Origin: JBMDXB01 sp048594975
GTDB lineage: Bacteria; Acidobacteriota; Vicinamibacteria; Vicinamibacterales; 2-12-FULL-66-21
NCBI GenBank assembly: GCA_048594975.1
Contig: JBMDXQ010000088.1
Span: 22,389-86,388 of the forward strand
DNA length: 64,000 bases
Direction of reading: 5' to 3'
The notes under the pieces were generated by a model. That model did not search any database, was not told the DNA's origin, and worked only from the letters and a program-made list of their open reading frames with translations. This document shows positions 7,900 to 15,751 of this stretch, one piece after another; position 1 is the first letter of the stretch; each line of letters begins with the position of its first letter. The translations under genes were made by a program, and so were the position numbers.

Positions 7900-8613
7900 T
7901 CATTTCGTGCGCTTGAAGACCAGCGGCCAGGTCCTTGGTCCCTGCGTCCACGTTCCGGCCAACTGCCCGTCCTTGACGGCGCCCTCAAAAGTACCCGCGA
8001 CGGCCGGCAAGAGCAGTTTGAGCTGGGCGCCGTCCTGGACCACGGCAGCGATCGGGATTTCCGCCCCGCCCTGATCGAGGCTGACGAGCGTGCCGCTGGC
8101 CGTGCCACCTGTCGCGTTGGCGAGTTTCATCAGCAGCCGCAGGACGGTGCCGTCGACGTCCAGCGAAGCCTCCCACGATCCTTCGACGTCCTTCGTGATC
8201 GGTGTGCTCTTCGGCAGCGGCTCGATCTTCGCCTCGCCCGTCCGGGTCAGCGTGAACGGCACCGTCCCGCCGCCCTGGGTGAAGTTGCCCGACAGGGTCT
8301 TCGAGTCCTTCGACAACGTGCCGGAGAAGGTCGGGTCGCCGGGTACTTTCATCGCGAAGGTCACCGAATCGCCCTGCACGGCGATCGACGACAGCGGAAA
8401 GCCCTTCAAGTTCTGTACGGGAACCGTGATCGTTCCCTCCCACTTGTCGCCGGTCTTCGCCAGGTCGACTTCAATCTTCAGCTCCTGGTTGGGAACCTGA
8501 ATCATGCCTTCCCAGTGACCCGACGGCGGGGTTGCAGCCTGCGCGAAGGCGACAGCCGATGAGAGACCGACGATCGCGAGGGCCTTCGAGACGGGCGGCA
8601 GACAGGTGGCCAT
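7900..8613 (-). CDS. Secreted protein with two copies of a beta-rich domain
   Basis: A 237-residue exported protein of unknown function. The start at ATG 8613 gives a signal peptide (MATCLPPVSKALAIVGLSS, cleavage after AFAQA). The mature part is a tandem repeat. Copy one begins GHWEGMIQVPNQELKIEVDL and ends around TVPFTLTRTGEA; copy two begins GSWEASLDVDGTVLRLLMKL and ends TWPLVFKRTK. Both share G-x-W-E at the front, a central S/G-x-L-V/T-S-x-D/Q strand, and a G-T-x-x-x-G/Q near the end. Similar domains occur in front of alpha/beta hydrolases in related bacteria, but no hydrolase part is present here. No partner gene is evident. Confidence 0.75.
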   Translation of the reverse strand: MATCLPPVSKALAIVGLSSAVAFAQAATPPSGHWEGMIQVPNQELKIEVDLAKTGDKWEGTITVPVQNLKGFPLSSIAVQGDSVTFAMKVPGDPTFSGTLSKDSKTLSGNFTQGGGTVPFTLTRTGEAKIEPLPKSTPITKDVEGSWEASLDVDGTVLRLLMKLANATGGTASGTLVSLDQGGAEIPIAAVVQDGAQLKLLLPAVAGTFEGAVKDGQLAGTWTQGPRTWPLVFKRTK

Positions 8614-8815
8614 GGCGGTCCTTTCTTTCGTGTCAATCCGACGCGCTCCTGCAGGTCCGCCTGAGAGCGTCTGGCCGGGGCAGCAGTGCTCCTGACTGCG
8701 TGCGGCAACGCGTCGGCGTCTCGAGGCCAGTGGGATGGTTGCCGCGGTCACTATAACCCAGGCAGCGGCTGCGGGTCTGCCAGCGGCACCAGGTCTGAGC
8801 AGACGGTCCGCGGGT

Positions 8816-8821
8816 TATATT
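8816..8821 (+). promoter_or_regulatory. Candidate -10 element (TATATT) ahead of the ThuA gene
   Basis: A TATATT hexamer lies 20 bp before the ATG at 8842 in otherwise GC-rich sequence, in the 228-bp divergent region shared with the secreted protein gene. No clear -35 is seen. Confidence 0.35.
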
Positions 8822-8841
8822 CGTCATCCGTGCTTCAGGCC

Positions 8842-9615
8842 ATGAGGACGACCATGCATCTGCCGTTCCGGCACGAACATCACTGGATCCTGCGATCAGC
8901 ATGGCTGGTGCTGGTTGCGCTCGTCGGGCTTTCTTCTGCGCGCGCGCAGGAGGCGAAGATCAGGGTGCTGGTGGTCACGGGCGGGCACGACTATCCGACC
9001 GGTTTCTACACCCTCTTCCAGGGATATCCGGACGTGCGGTGGGACCACAAGGTGCATCGCGCACCCGCGGACGGCTACGTTCGCGACATGGCAAAGCGCT
9101 ACGACGTCCTGGTCCTGTACGACATGGAGCAGGACGCGCCCGACGTGCCGCGACAGAATCTGATGGAGTTCGTGCGGGCCGGTGGCGGCGTGGTCGCGCT
9201 TCATCACGCGCTCGCCTCGGTGCAAGCCTGGAAGGCATTCCACGACCTGATCGGCGGCAAATACCTGCAGAAGAGCGAAGCGGGACGTCCGCCCTCGACC
9301 TACCAACACGACGTGCGGACGCGGATTCAAGTCGTCGACCGCAGCCATCCGGTCACGCGCGGCATCGAAGACTTCGAGCTCGAGGACGAGGTGTATGGCG
9401 GACTCTGGGTCGCTCCGGACGCGCACGTGCTGCTTACGACGGATCATCCGGCGAGCACGAAGGCGATCGCGTGGGTCACGCCGAACGCGCACGCGCGCGT
9501 CGTCACTATCCAGCCCGGGCACGGTGAACCGGCCTTCGCCCACGCGTCGTATCGACAGCTCGTGGTTCAGGCGATTCGCTGGGCCGCGCGGCGCGATCCG
9601 GCTGTCCGTCCCTGA
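8842..9615 (+). CDS. Secreted ThuA domain protein
   Basis: A 257-residue protein with an N-terminal hydrophobic export signal (about residues 14-31, ending SSARAQ). The rest is a ThuA-like, glutamine-amidotransferase-fold domain: KIRVLVVTGGHDYPTGFYTL, then YDVLVLYDM, GGGVVALHHALAS and GKYLQKSE. ThuA proteins are tied to trehalose and related disaccharide 3-keto-sugar metabolism and often occur with Gfo/Idh/MocA and DUF1080 proteins, which are plentiful further along this window. It stands alone here. The sugar substrate is not known. Start chosen at ATG 8842, the first methionine that gives a signal peptide. Confidence 0.88.
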   Translation: MRTTMHLPFRHEHHWILRSAWLVLVALVGLSSARAQEAKIRVLVVTGGHDYPTGFYTLFQGYPDVRWDHKVHRAPADGYVRDMAKRYDVLVLYDMEQDAPDVPRQNLMEFVRAGGGVVALHHALASVQAWKAFHDLIGGKYLQKSEAGRPPSTYQHDVRTRIQVVDRSHPVTRGIEDFELEDEVYGGLWVAPDAHVLLTTDHPASTKAIAWVTPNAHARVVTIQPGHGEPAFAHASYRQLVVQAIRWAARRDPAVRP

Positions 9616-9966
9616 CGGCGCCCTCGCAGGTGCCGGCAACCGTCGGCAGGAGGGCAGGGCCGCCGCGCAGCCGTCGGCGGCCCCCCAGCCGTCACCGGCA
9701 GTCGTGGGACATCATCCTGACCGACTTCACGTCTACCTTCCGGACGAAGTAGTCGAACTTGCTCTCCCGGTCGCCGACCGCTCCGGCGGTGCCGACAGCG
9801 GTCGGAACATGTGGCAGGGGCGCTGTCACCTTGTTGCCTCCGAACTTCGCCTCGAGCTGCGGGCACTCAGCCGTTAGTGGAGGACCGACGGCCGGACGCT
9901 GTTGAGTGACGACCGACGGCTGGTCGCTGCCGTTGGGCTCCTCGTCGCGCCCATTCCACCTCTATC
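9616..9966. other. Intergenic stretch with a possible gene-tail remnant
   Basis: About 390 bp separate the ThuA stop from the kinase start and hold no convincing gene. On the minus strand a frame ending at 9692 reads ESKFDYFVRKVDVKSVRMMS and then HDCR before the stop. It looks like the C-terminus of a lost protein that I cannot name. Nothing else is seen apart from the -10 element at 9967. Confidence 0.4.
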
Positions 9967-9972
9967 TATAAT
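9967..9972 (+). promoter_or_regulatory. Consensus -10 hexamer (TATAAT) ahead of the kinase gene
   Basis: A perfect TATAAT lies 36 bp before the ATG at 10009. No TTGACA-like hexamer is found at the usual 16-18 bp spacing. Being a perfect hexamer in about 70% GC sequence makes it a fair promoter candidate. Confidence 0.45.
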
Positions 9973-10008
9973 GTGCCTGCAGACGGCGTCGGCGCCTCTG
10001 GCCACACC

Positions 10009-12921
10009 ATGAACCCCGAAACGCTTGCCCTGTTTCGCGAGGTGGCCGACAGATCGCCCAGCGAGCGCAAGGCGTATTACGCGGAGCGTCACATCGATGC
10101 GGCGCTGTGCGCGGAGGTCGAGGCGCTGCTGCGCCTCGACCCTCAGGGCGACTCGTTGCGCCACGACGTGGGTGCCGCTGCGGCCCGCGTTACGGGCGAG
10201 CCACACTCACGCCCGGGAACGTCCGAGACCGCGACGCAGGACGGGGGCCGTGCGGTGCCGACCACCGCGCAGCTGACCGGACGCCGCCTCGGCGTCTTCG
10301 AGGTGCAGGGGCTGCTCGGGGCCGGCGGGATGGGCGAGGTCTACCGGGCGCGCGATACGCGCCTCGGACGCGACGTCGCGATCAAGATCCTGCCGCACGC
10401 GTTCAAAGACAATCGCGAACACGTCGCGCGCCTCCAGCGCGAGGCGCGGGTGCTGGCCTCGCTCAACCACCCGCACATCGGCGTGGTGTACGGGCTCGAG
10501 GAGGTGGACGGGCGCAACGCCGTGGTGATGGAGCTCGTCGAGGGTGAGACGCTCGCCGAGCGGCTGGCGCGCGGCCCGCTGCCGGTGAGCGAGGCGATCC
10601 AGATCGCCGGTCAGGTGGCCGAGGCGCTCGAAGCCGCCCATGTGCAGGGCATCGTCCACCGCGATCTCAAGCCGGCGAACATCAAGCAGCGGCCGGACGG
10701 CGCGGTCAAAGTGCTCGATTTCGGCCTGGCGAAGCCAGTGGCCTGGAGTGCCGAGGACGGCGAGCGCGTGACCGAGACGGGCGTGATCAGCGGCACACCC
10801 GCCTACATGAGCCCGGAGCAGGCGCGCGGCGATCCGGTGGACGGTCAGGCCGACATCTGGTCGTTCGGCGTGGTGCTGTTCGAGCTGCTGACCGGCGTCT
10901 CGCCGTTTGCGCGCCCGACGACGGCGGAGACGCTCGCCGCGGTGCTCGCCGCGGCGCCCGGCGACTCGCCGCTGCCGGCGGACACGCCGGCGAGCGTGCG
11001 GCGGCTGATTCGGCGCTGCCTGGAAAAAGATCGGCGGCGGAGGCTGAAGCATGCCGGCGACGCCCGCCTCGAGCTCGAGGAGGCGCTCTCGCACCCGGGC
11101 GTGGATGCTCCTTTTTTTCGAGCGCAGGTTGCTGCCGCTGCGAAGACGCGGCGCCTCGTACGAGCGGCCGCACTCGCCGCAGCGTTCGTTTCAGGCGCTG
11201 TCGTCGGCGCGTTGTGGCTGGCGGCGCAGCCTATCCCTTCCTCCGTTGTACGCACGATCATCCCGGCGGACACGTTGGTGAGCGGCACCGATCGCAGCTT
11301 CGCGTTCACGCCCGATGGCCGCAGCCTCGCGTACGTGAGCAGCGATGCCAGGCAAATCTTCGTTCGGCCGCTCGATTCGCTCGAGCCGACCGCCATCCTG
11401 ACGACGGCGGCTTACATACGGGGGATGTACCCGGCTCCCGACGGACGGTGGTTGGCGTTCGTCGAAAACAACTTCACGCTGAAGAAGATCCCGACGGCCG
11501 GCGGGGCGGCCATAACCGTGGCGACGATGGACGGACCATCACGCGGCCTGGCGTGGGGGCCGGACGACACGATCCTGTTCGCAAGCGGCGCGCCCGACAC
11601 CGGGCTCCAGCGCGTGGCGTCCGGCGGCGGAGTCGTGGCCGTCCTGACGCGGCCCGACCACGCGCGCGGTGAGCTCGATCACGTACAGCCGGCGTGGCTG
11701 CCCGGCGGTCGCAGCCTGCTCTTCACGATTCTCTCCGCGCGCGGGGGCCTCGATGCGGCGAAAGTCGCGGCTCTCGATCTCGCCACGGGGGCGGCGCGCA
11801 CCGTCATCGAGGGAGGCTACGGCGCGCGCTACCTTGAAAGCGGCCACCTTGTGTACGCGGCGGCAGGAACCTTGTGGGCGACGCGCTTCGATCTCGCGCG
11901 GCTGGAGACCCTGGGAGCACCGGTCGAAGTGCTCAAGTCGGTGATGATAGAGACCGTCGGAGCCACCCCCGAGTTCGACATCGCCCGCGACGGGACGCTG
12001 GCCTACTTACGCGATGCCGCCTCCAGCAATACGGGCGTGCCCGTCTGGGTCGACCGGGAGGGGCGCGAAACACCGTTGCCCGCGCCGCCGGCCGCGTACC
12101 GGCATCCCCGGCTTTCACCGGACGGCAAGCGCCTCGCCATCGATCCCCACCGAGGCGGCGACGGTGATATCTATATCTGGGAACTGGCGCGCCCGTGGTC
12201 CACTGCCGTCCGGATGACCGTCGCGCCGGGCATCGACTGGTTTCCGGTCTGGCGGAGCGAGCGACGGATCGTGTTTGGATCCTGGCGCGGAGGGAGGTTC
12301 AGCAATCTGTATCAACTCGATCTCCGGACGGGCTCGACCGAACGGCTGACCGACAGCCACGACATGCAGCTGCCGACCTCGATCACACCGGACGGGGCGA
12401 CGCTGATCTTCCACAGTTTCATGAAAAGCCTGCAGGCGCTGCGACTGGACGCGCGCCGCGAACCGATCACGCTGGTCGAGACGCCCGGTGAAGAAAGAAA
12501 CGGCGAGCTCTCACCCGACGGGCGCTGGCTGGCGTACGAGGGCGAGAGCGCGTCCGTCCTGGGCCAGCTCGATATCTATGTGCGGCCGTTCCCGGATGTG
12601 AATCGGGGATTGTGGCAGGTCACGAGAAGCGGTGGGACGTTTCCGGTCTGGTCGCGCAACGGCCGCGAGCTGTTCTACGTCACGCTCGACGGGACGATGG
12701 TCGCCGTCACGGTCGAGACCTCGGGCAGCGTCTGGAAAGGCGGCAGTCCGACAGAGCTGTTCCGGGGCCAATACGACATCCGGGAGGGCAGTCTGGGACG
12801 CCAGTACGACGTCGCTCCCGACGGTCGATTTCTCATGCTCAAGCGTGAGGACACCGGCGACGCCCCGCACTTCGTCATCGTGCAGAACTGGGGGGTCGAG
12901 TTCACGCGGCAGCTGCGCTGA
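10009..12921 (+). CDS. Membrane Ser/Thr protein kinase with C-terminal PD40 (TolB-like) propeller
   Basis: A 970-residue PknB-type kinase. The catalytic domain spans about residues 90-365: the glycine loop LLGAGGMGEVYRA, VAIKIL with the ATP-binding lysine, HRDLKPANI (about 217), DFGLAKP (about 236) and GTPAYMSPEQ. A single membrane segment follows (about 383-407, AAFVSGAVVGALWL), then an extracytoplasmic region of WD40-like PD40 repeats (DGRSLAYVS, DGRWLAF, DGKRLAIDP, DGRWLAYEG). This layout is common in Acidobacteriota and suggests an outside sensor coupled to inside phosphorylation; target and ligand are unknown. The ATG at 10009 replaces a longer GTG-led frame. It is convergent with the CadC-like regulator, with no clear terminator between. 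Confidence 0.93.
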   Translation: MNPETLALFREVADRSPSERKAYYAERHIDAALCAEVEALLRLDPQGDSLRHDVGAAAARVTGEPHSRPGTSETATQDGGRAVPTTAQLTGRRLGVFEVQGLLGAGGMGEVYRARDTRLGRDVAIKILPHAFKDNREHVARLQREARVLASLNHPHIGVVYGLEEVDGRNAVVMELVEGETLAERLARGPLPVSEAIQIAGQVAEALEAAHVQGIVHRDLKPANIKQRPDGAVKVLDFGLAKPVAWSAEDGERVTETGVISGTPAYMSPEQARGDPVDGQADIWSFGVVLFELLTGVSPFARPTTAETLAAVLAAAPGDSPLPADTPASVRRLIRRCLEKDRRRRLKHAGDARLELEEALSHPGVDAPFFRAQVAAAAKTRRLVRAAALAAAFVSGAVVGALWLAAQPIPSSVVRTIIPADTLVSGTDRSFAFTPDGRSLAYVSSDARQIFVRPLDSLEPTAILTTAAYIRGMYPAPDGRWLAFVENNFTLKKIPTAGGAAITVATMDGPSRGLAWGPDDTILFASGAPDTGLQRVASGGGVVAVLTRPDHARGELDHVQPAWLPGGRSLLFTILSARGGLDAAKVAALDLATGAARTVIEGGYGARYLESGHLVYAAAGTLWATRFDLARLETLGAPVEVLKSVMIETVGATPEFDIARDGTLAYLRDAASSNTGVPVWVDREGRETPLPAPPAAYRHPRLSPDGKRLAIDPHRGGDGDIYIWELARPWSTAVRMTVAPGIDWFPVWRSERRIVFGSWRGGRFSNLYQLDLRTGSTERLTDSHDMQLPTSITPDGATLIFHSFMKSLQALRLDARREPITLVETPGEERNGELSPDGRWLAYEGESASVLGQLDIYVRPFPDVNRGLWQVTRSGGTFPVWSRNGRELFYVTLDGTMVAVTVETSGSVWKGGSPTELFRGQYDIREGSLGRQYDVAPDGRFLMLKREDTGDAPHFVIVQNWGVEFTRQLR

Positions 12922-12968
12922 CCCGTACCCATGCGCTCAGGGTCATCGTTCGCGTGTCCGGCGGCAGG

Positions 12969-14870
12969 CTAGCGGGCAGCGGCGGGCGATGAGACCTGCG
13001 CCGCGCGCACCGGTGTGATGCCGGCTCGCCGCAGCAGATCCCGGAAGCGCGGGTCAGCGCGCATCGGATCCCAGTGCGGCTGTACCTTCAGGCCGCGGAT
13101 CCATGCGCCGCCCTCGGCATCGTGTTTCTCCAACCACGCGAGTGCCCGATCGTGGTCACCGAGCGCCACGTAGGCGCTGGCGACGGAATACGCTCGGACC
13201 TCGGGTTCCTGCAGCAGGTACTGCAGCCGCGTCTCCCAGAAGCCTCTGATGCCTCGTCGAGCGGCGGCTGTTCTCAGCGCCGCCACCATTTCGCGATTCT
13301 GCTCGGAGAAGGTGAGCGGCGTAATGTACGCGTCCACCGCATCCTGCGGGCGGTTCAGCTGCTCGTAGGCTCGGCCGAGGTAGTTGTGGACCAGCGGAGA
13401 GTAGGGATCGAGCTCCAGCGTCCGCCGACACATATCGACGCATTCCTGGTAGCGGCGCGCGAGCAGCAGAATCACGGCCCTGTCGCGGTTCGCGAGGACC
13501 GACGTCGGATCCTGTGCCAGGGCGCGATCGGCCAGTGCCAGCGCCTCCCCGAACCTCCCGTCGTCTGCCAGTATCTGGGAATAGCAGTGCAGCACGAAGG
13601 GGTCGGCTGGATCCAGCTCGAACGCCCGACGCATCTCGCGGTGGCCCGCTTCCGTGTCCCGGTCGAAGTGGAGCAGGATCCTCCCCAGGACCGCATGCGC
13701 CTGGGCGTCGGCCGGATCGAGATCGAGGGCGCGGCGCGCGGCCTGGCGCCCCTTCTCGACGAACGGCTTCGCCGGGCCCTGGAGCAGCGGGACGGAGATG
13801 TACGCGAACCCGAGCGAGGCGTAGGCTGCGGGGGAGCTGGCGTCGAGCCCGATCGCCTCCTCGAGCAGTTCCGCAGCGCGCTTGCTGTCGGCGACCGTCC
13901 GCCGAAGGAGGAGGTAACGTGCCCGCAGGAAGCGCTCGTATGCCGCGACGTTGGTGGGATGTTCCGGCACGGAGGTCGAATCGTCATTCCCGAGGCGAAC
14001 GGCGAGCGCGCGGCTGACTTCCGTCGCCAGTGCGTCCTGCACGGTGAAGATGTCGCTCCACGGGAGGTCCCATTGCTGGGCCCACAACGTGGTGCCACGT
14101 GCGACGTCGAGCAGGCGGGCCGAGAGGCGTACGTTGCCCGCCACTCGCAGAAGGCTGCCTTCCAGCACCGCCTCGACGCCAAGCTCACGGCCCGCCGCAC
14201 GAGGATCCGGGTGCAGCCGGCCGTACCGCTGCACGGCGTAAATCGACGGCACGCGCAACTGCTTCACCTGACCGAGCCTGATGATGACCGCTTCGGCCAG
14301 GCCGACCTCCAGTGCCTCGTCGCGCGCCTCGGCAATCAACGGGCGAAAAGGCAGCACGGCCACGGATCGTATCGGGCGCGTCGACTCGCTGACGCGGCTG
14401 CCGCTCCACACCGCGGCGACGGTGACGCTCACGATCAAGGCGGCGAGCACGAGCCGGGCCAGGGGGACGGCGCGCACACGCGAGTCCATCGGGATCGGGA
14501 CGAGGGGCGCGTCGGAGCGGGCGGCTGTCGGTTGGGGCGGACCGACGGTGTGCACATCGGCCAGAAACCGGTAGCCACGCTTCGGAACTGTTTCGATGAA
14601 CCGGGGCGCGCCTGCTGAATCCCGCAGCGACTGGCGGATTTTGTTCACGGCGACGTTCAGCGCCGTATCGAATTCGATGAAGGTGTCCTCGGCCCAGATC
14701 GCGCGACGCAACTCCTCCCGCGTCACGATCTGACCGGGACTGCTCAGGAGCTGAGCCAGGACCTGGGCGGGCTGGCTCTGCAGCGGCACGCGCCGCCCGT
14801 TGCTGTGCAACTCGCCTGTCGAGAAGTCGAACTCGAAGCTGCCGAATCGCACGAGGCGCGGAGCGCTCAT
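12969..14870 (-). CDS. CadC/ToxR-like winged-helix regulator with TolB-like domain and TPRs
   Basis: A 633-residue membrane regulator. Residues about 1-105 are an OmpR-type winged helix (RFGSFEFDFSTGELHSNG, EELRRAIW, VNKIRQSLRD, ETVPKRGYRF). One membrane helix follows (about 135-157), then a TolB N-terminal-like domain (IRSVAVLPFRPL, EAVLEGSLLRVAGNVRLSAR) and TPR repeats to the end. It should bind DNA from the cytoplasmic side and sense through the outer part. The start is ATG 14870, preceded by GGAGG at a proper distance. The divergent neighbour is a secreted cupin, a plausible but unproven target. A TPR tail fragment of a related protein lies after that cupin. Confidence 0.9.
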   Translation of the reverse strand: MSAPRLVRFGSFEFDFSTGELHSNGRRVPLQSQPAQVLAQLLSSPGQIVTREELRRAIWAEDTFIEFDTALNVAVNKIRQSLRDSAGAPRFIETVPKRGYRFLADVHTVGPPQPTAARSDAPLVPIPMDSRVRAVPLARLVLAALIVSVTVAAVWSGSRVSESTRPIRSVAVLPFRPLIAEARDEALEVGLAEAVIIRLGQVKQLRVPSIYAVQRYGRLHPDPRAAGRELGVEAVLEGSLLRVAGNVRLSARLLDVARGTTLWAQQWDLPWSDIFTVQDALATEVSRALAVRLGNDDSTSVPEHPTNVAAYERFLRARYLLLRRTVADSKRAAELLEEAIGLDASSPAAYASLGFAYISVPLLQGPAKPFVEKGRQAARRALDLDPADAQAHAVLGRILLHFDRDTEAGHREMRRAFELDPADPFVLHCYSQILADDGRFGEALALADRALAQDPTSVLANRDRAVILLLARRYQECVDMCRRTLELDPYSPLVHNYLGRAYEQLNRPQDAVDAYITPLTFSEQNREMVAALRTAAARRGIRGFWETRLQYLLQEPEVRAYSVASAYVALGDHDRALAWLEKHDAEGGAWIRGLKVQPHWDPMRADPRFRDLLRRAGITPVRAAQVSSPAAAR

Positions 14871-15047
14871 GGCATGCAGCCTCCGTAGGGGGGCGCAGTG
14901 TACATCAAGCTGTCTACCTGGCGCCACAAATTACTGGAAAGCCGACGTTTATCGGTTAACTGCAGTTTCAGGTGCTGTCTATGGTGCCGCCCCACGCCGC
15001 GCGCTACGGTGCGCCCGAAGAACGCGCGCGCACAGGGGAGGTGCCAC
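14871..15047. promoter_or_regulatory. Divergent control region, regulator gene / cupin gene
   Basis: A 177-bp region between two divergent starts. The middle (about 14925-14970) is clearly more AT-rich than its surroundings (ATTACTGGAAA, TTTATCGGTTAACTG). It probably holds both promoters and a binding site for the winged-helix regulator. No operator repeat could be fixed by eye. Confidence 0.35.
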
Positions 15048-15551
15048 ATGACGAAGAGGCGACTGGGATTCGCGACGGCGGGAATCCTCATCACGTTGGC
15101 GGGTGTTGCCCTGGCCACGCCGGGGGCGAACGTCGTCAGCAGCATCGTCTACGCGAGGGCAGCGTTCGCCGGCCCCGTCGATCTCATGTTCAGGTTCACT
15201 GAGAACCACGCGCCCGGCACGCAGGTCCTGCACGTGCTCAACGCGCAAGATACGGTCATGCAGCAGATCGTGTTCGGCCCGGGCGGCCATACCGGCTGGC
15301 ACAGCCATCCCGGACCCGTGGTGGTGCTGGTCGCGCAGGGTGAGCTGACGTTCTACTCGGGCGAGGATCCCTCGTGCACCGGCCGGACCTTTTCGGCGGG
15401 CCAGGCGTTCATCGATAGCGGACAGGGCCACGTCCACATCGCGCGCGCCAGCGAGACCGGCAACACCGTCCTGTGGGTGACCTACTTCGACGTCCCGCCG
15501 GGGCAACCATTTCGGCAGGACAAGCCAGATCCGGGGAACTGCACTTTCTGA
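15048..15551 (+). CDS. Secreted cupin domain protein
   Basis: A 167-residue protein with a signal peptide (MTKRRLGFATAGILITLAGV, cleavage near ALA-TPG) and one cupin barrel. Motif 1 is GHTGWHSHPGPVVVLVAQGE with the two metal-binding histidines of HSH; motif 2 is the GQGHVHIARA strand pair. It may be a metal-dependent small-molecule enzyme or a ligand-binding protein in the periplasm. The ATG at 15048 follows a strong GGGGAGG ribosome site. It is divergent from the CadC-like regulator. Directly after its stop, in the same frame, comes the tail of an unrelated TPR protein. Function is unknown beyond the fold. Confidence 0.85.
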   Translation: MTKRRLGFATAGILITLAGVALATPGANVVSSIVYARAAFAGPVDLMFRFTENHAPGTQVLHVLNAQDTVMQQIVFGPGGHTGWHSHPGPVVVLVAQGELTFYSGEDPSCTGRTFSAGQAFIDSGQGHVHIARASETGNTVLWVTYFDVPPGQPFRQDKPDPGNCTF

Positions 15552-15695
15552 TTCGGCGACGACGCGTTCGAATGGCTCGATCGCGCGATCGAGGAACATG
15601 ATCAGCTGATGATGCCGATCAAGAGTTACACGTTCTTCGATTCGATTCGTGCCGACCAGCGTTTCCTGATGCTTCTGCGCAAGATGCGTCTGTGA
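15552..15695 (+). pseudogene. C-terminal remnant of a TPR regulator or kinase
   Basis: Beginning with the codon after the cupin stop, in the same frame, 47 residues read GDDAFEWLDRAIEEHDQLMM and later IRADQRFLMLLRKMRL before a stop. This matches the usual last unit of TPR regulators of the kind at 12969-14870 (alanine-type helix AFEWLERAYEERD, then DPRFQDLLRRMGL). No start codon or ribosome site precedes it. It is best read as the end of a gene otherwise lost, left by a deletion next to the cupin gene. The match is from recall of the family. Confidence 0.6.
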
Positions 15696-15751
15696 CCGGT
15701 CTTTACATTGGGCGCCGGTCCCGATGGCCGGCGCTGCGGTGGATCGACACG

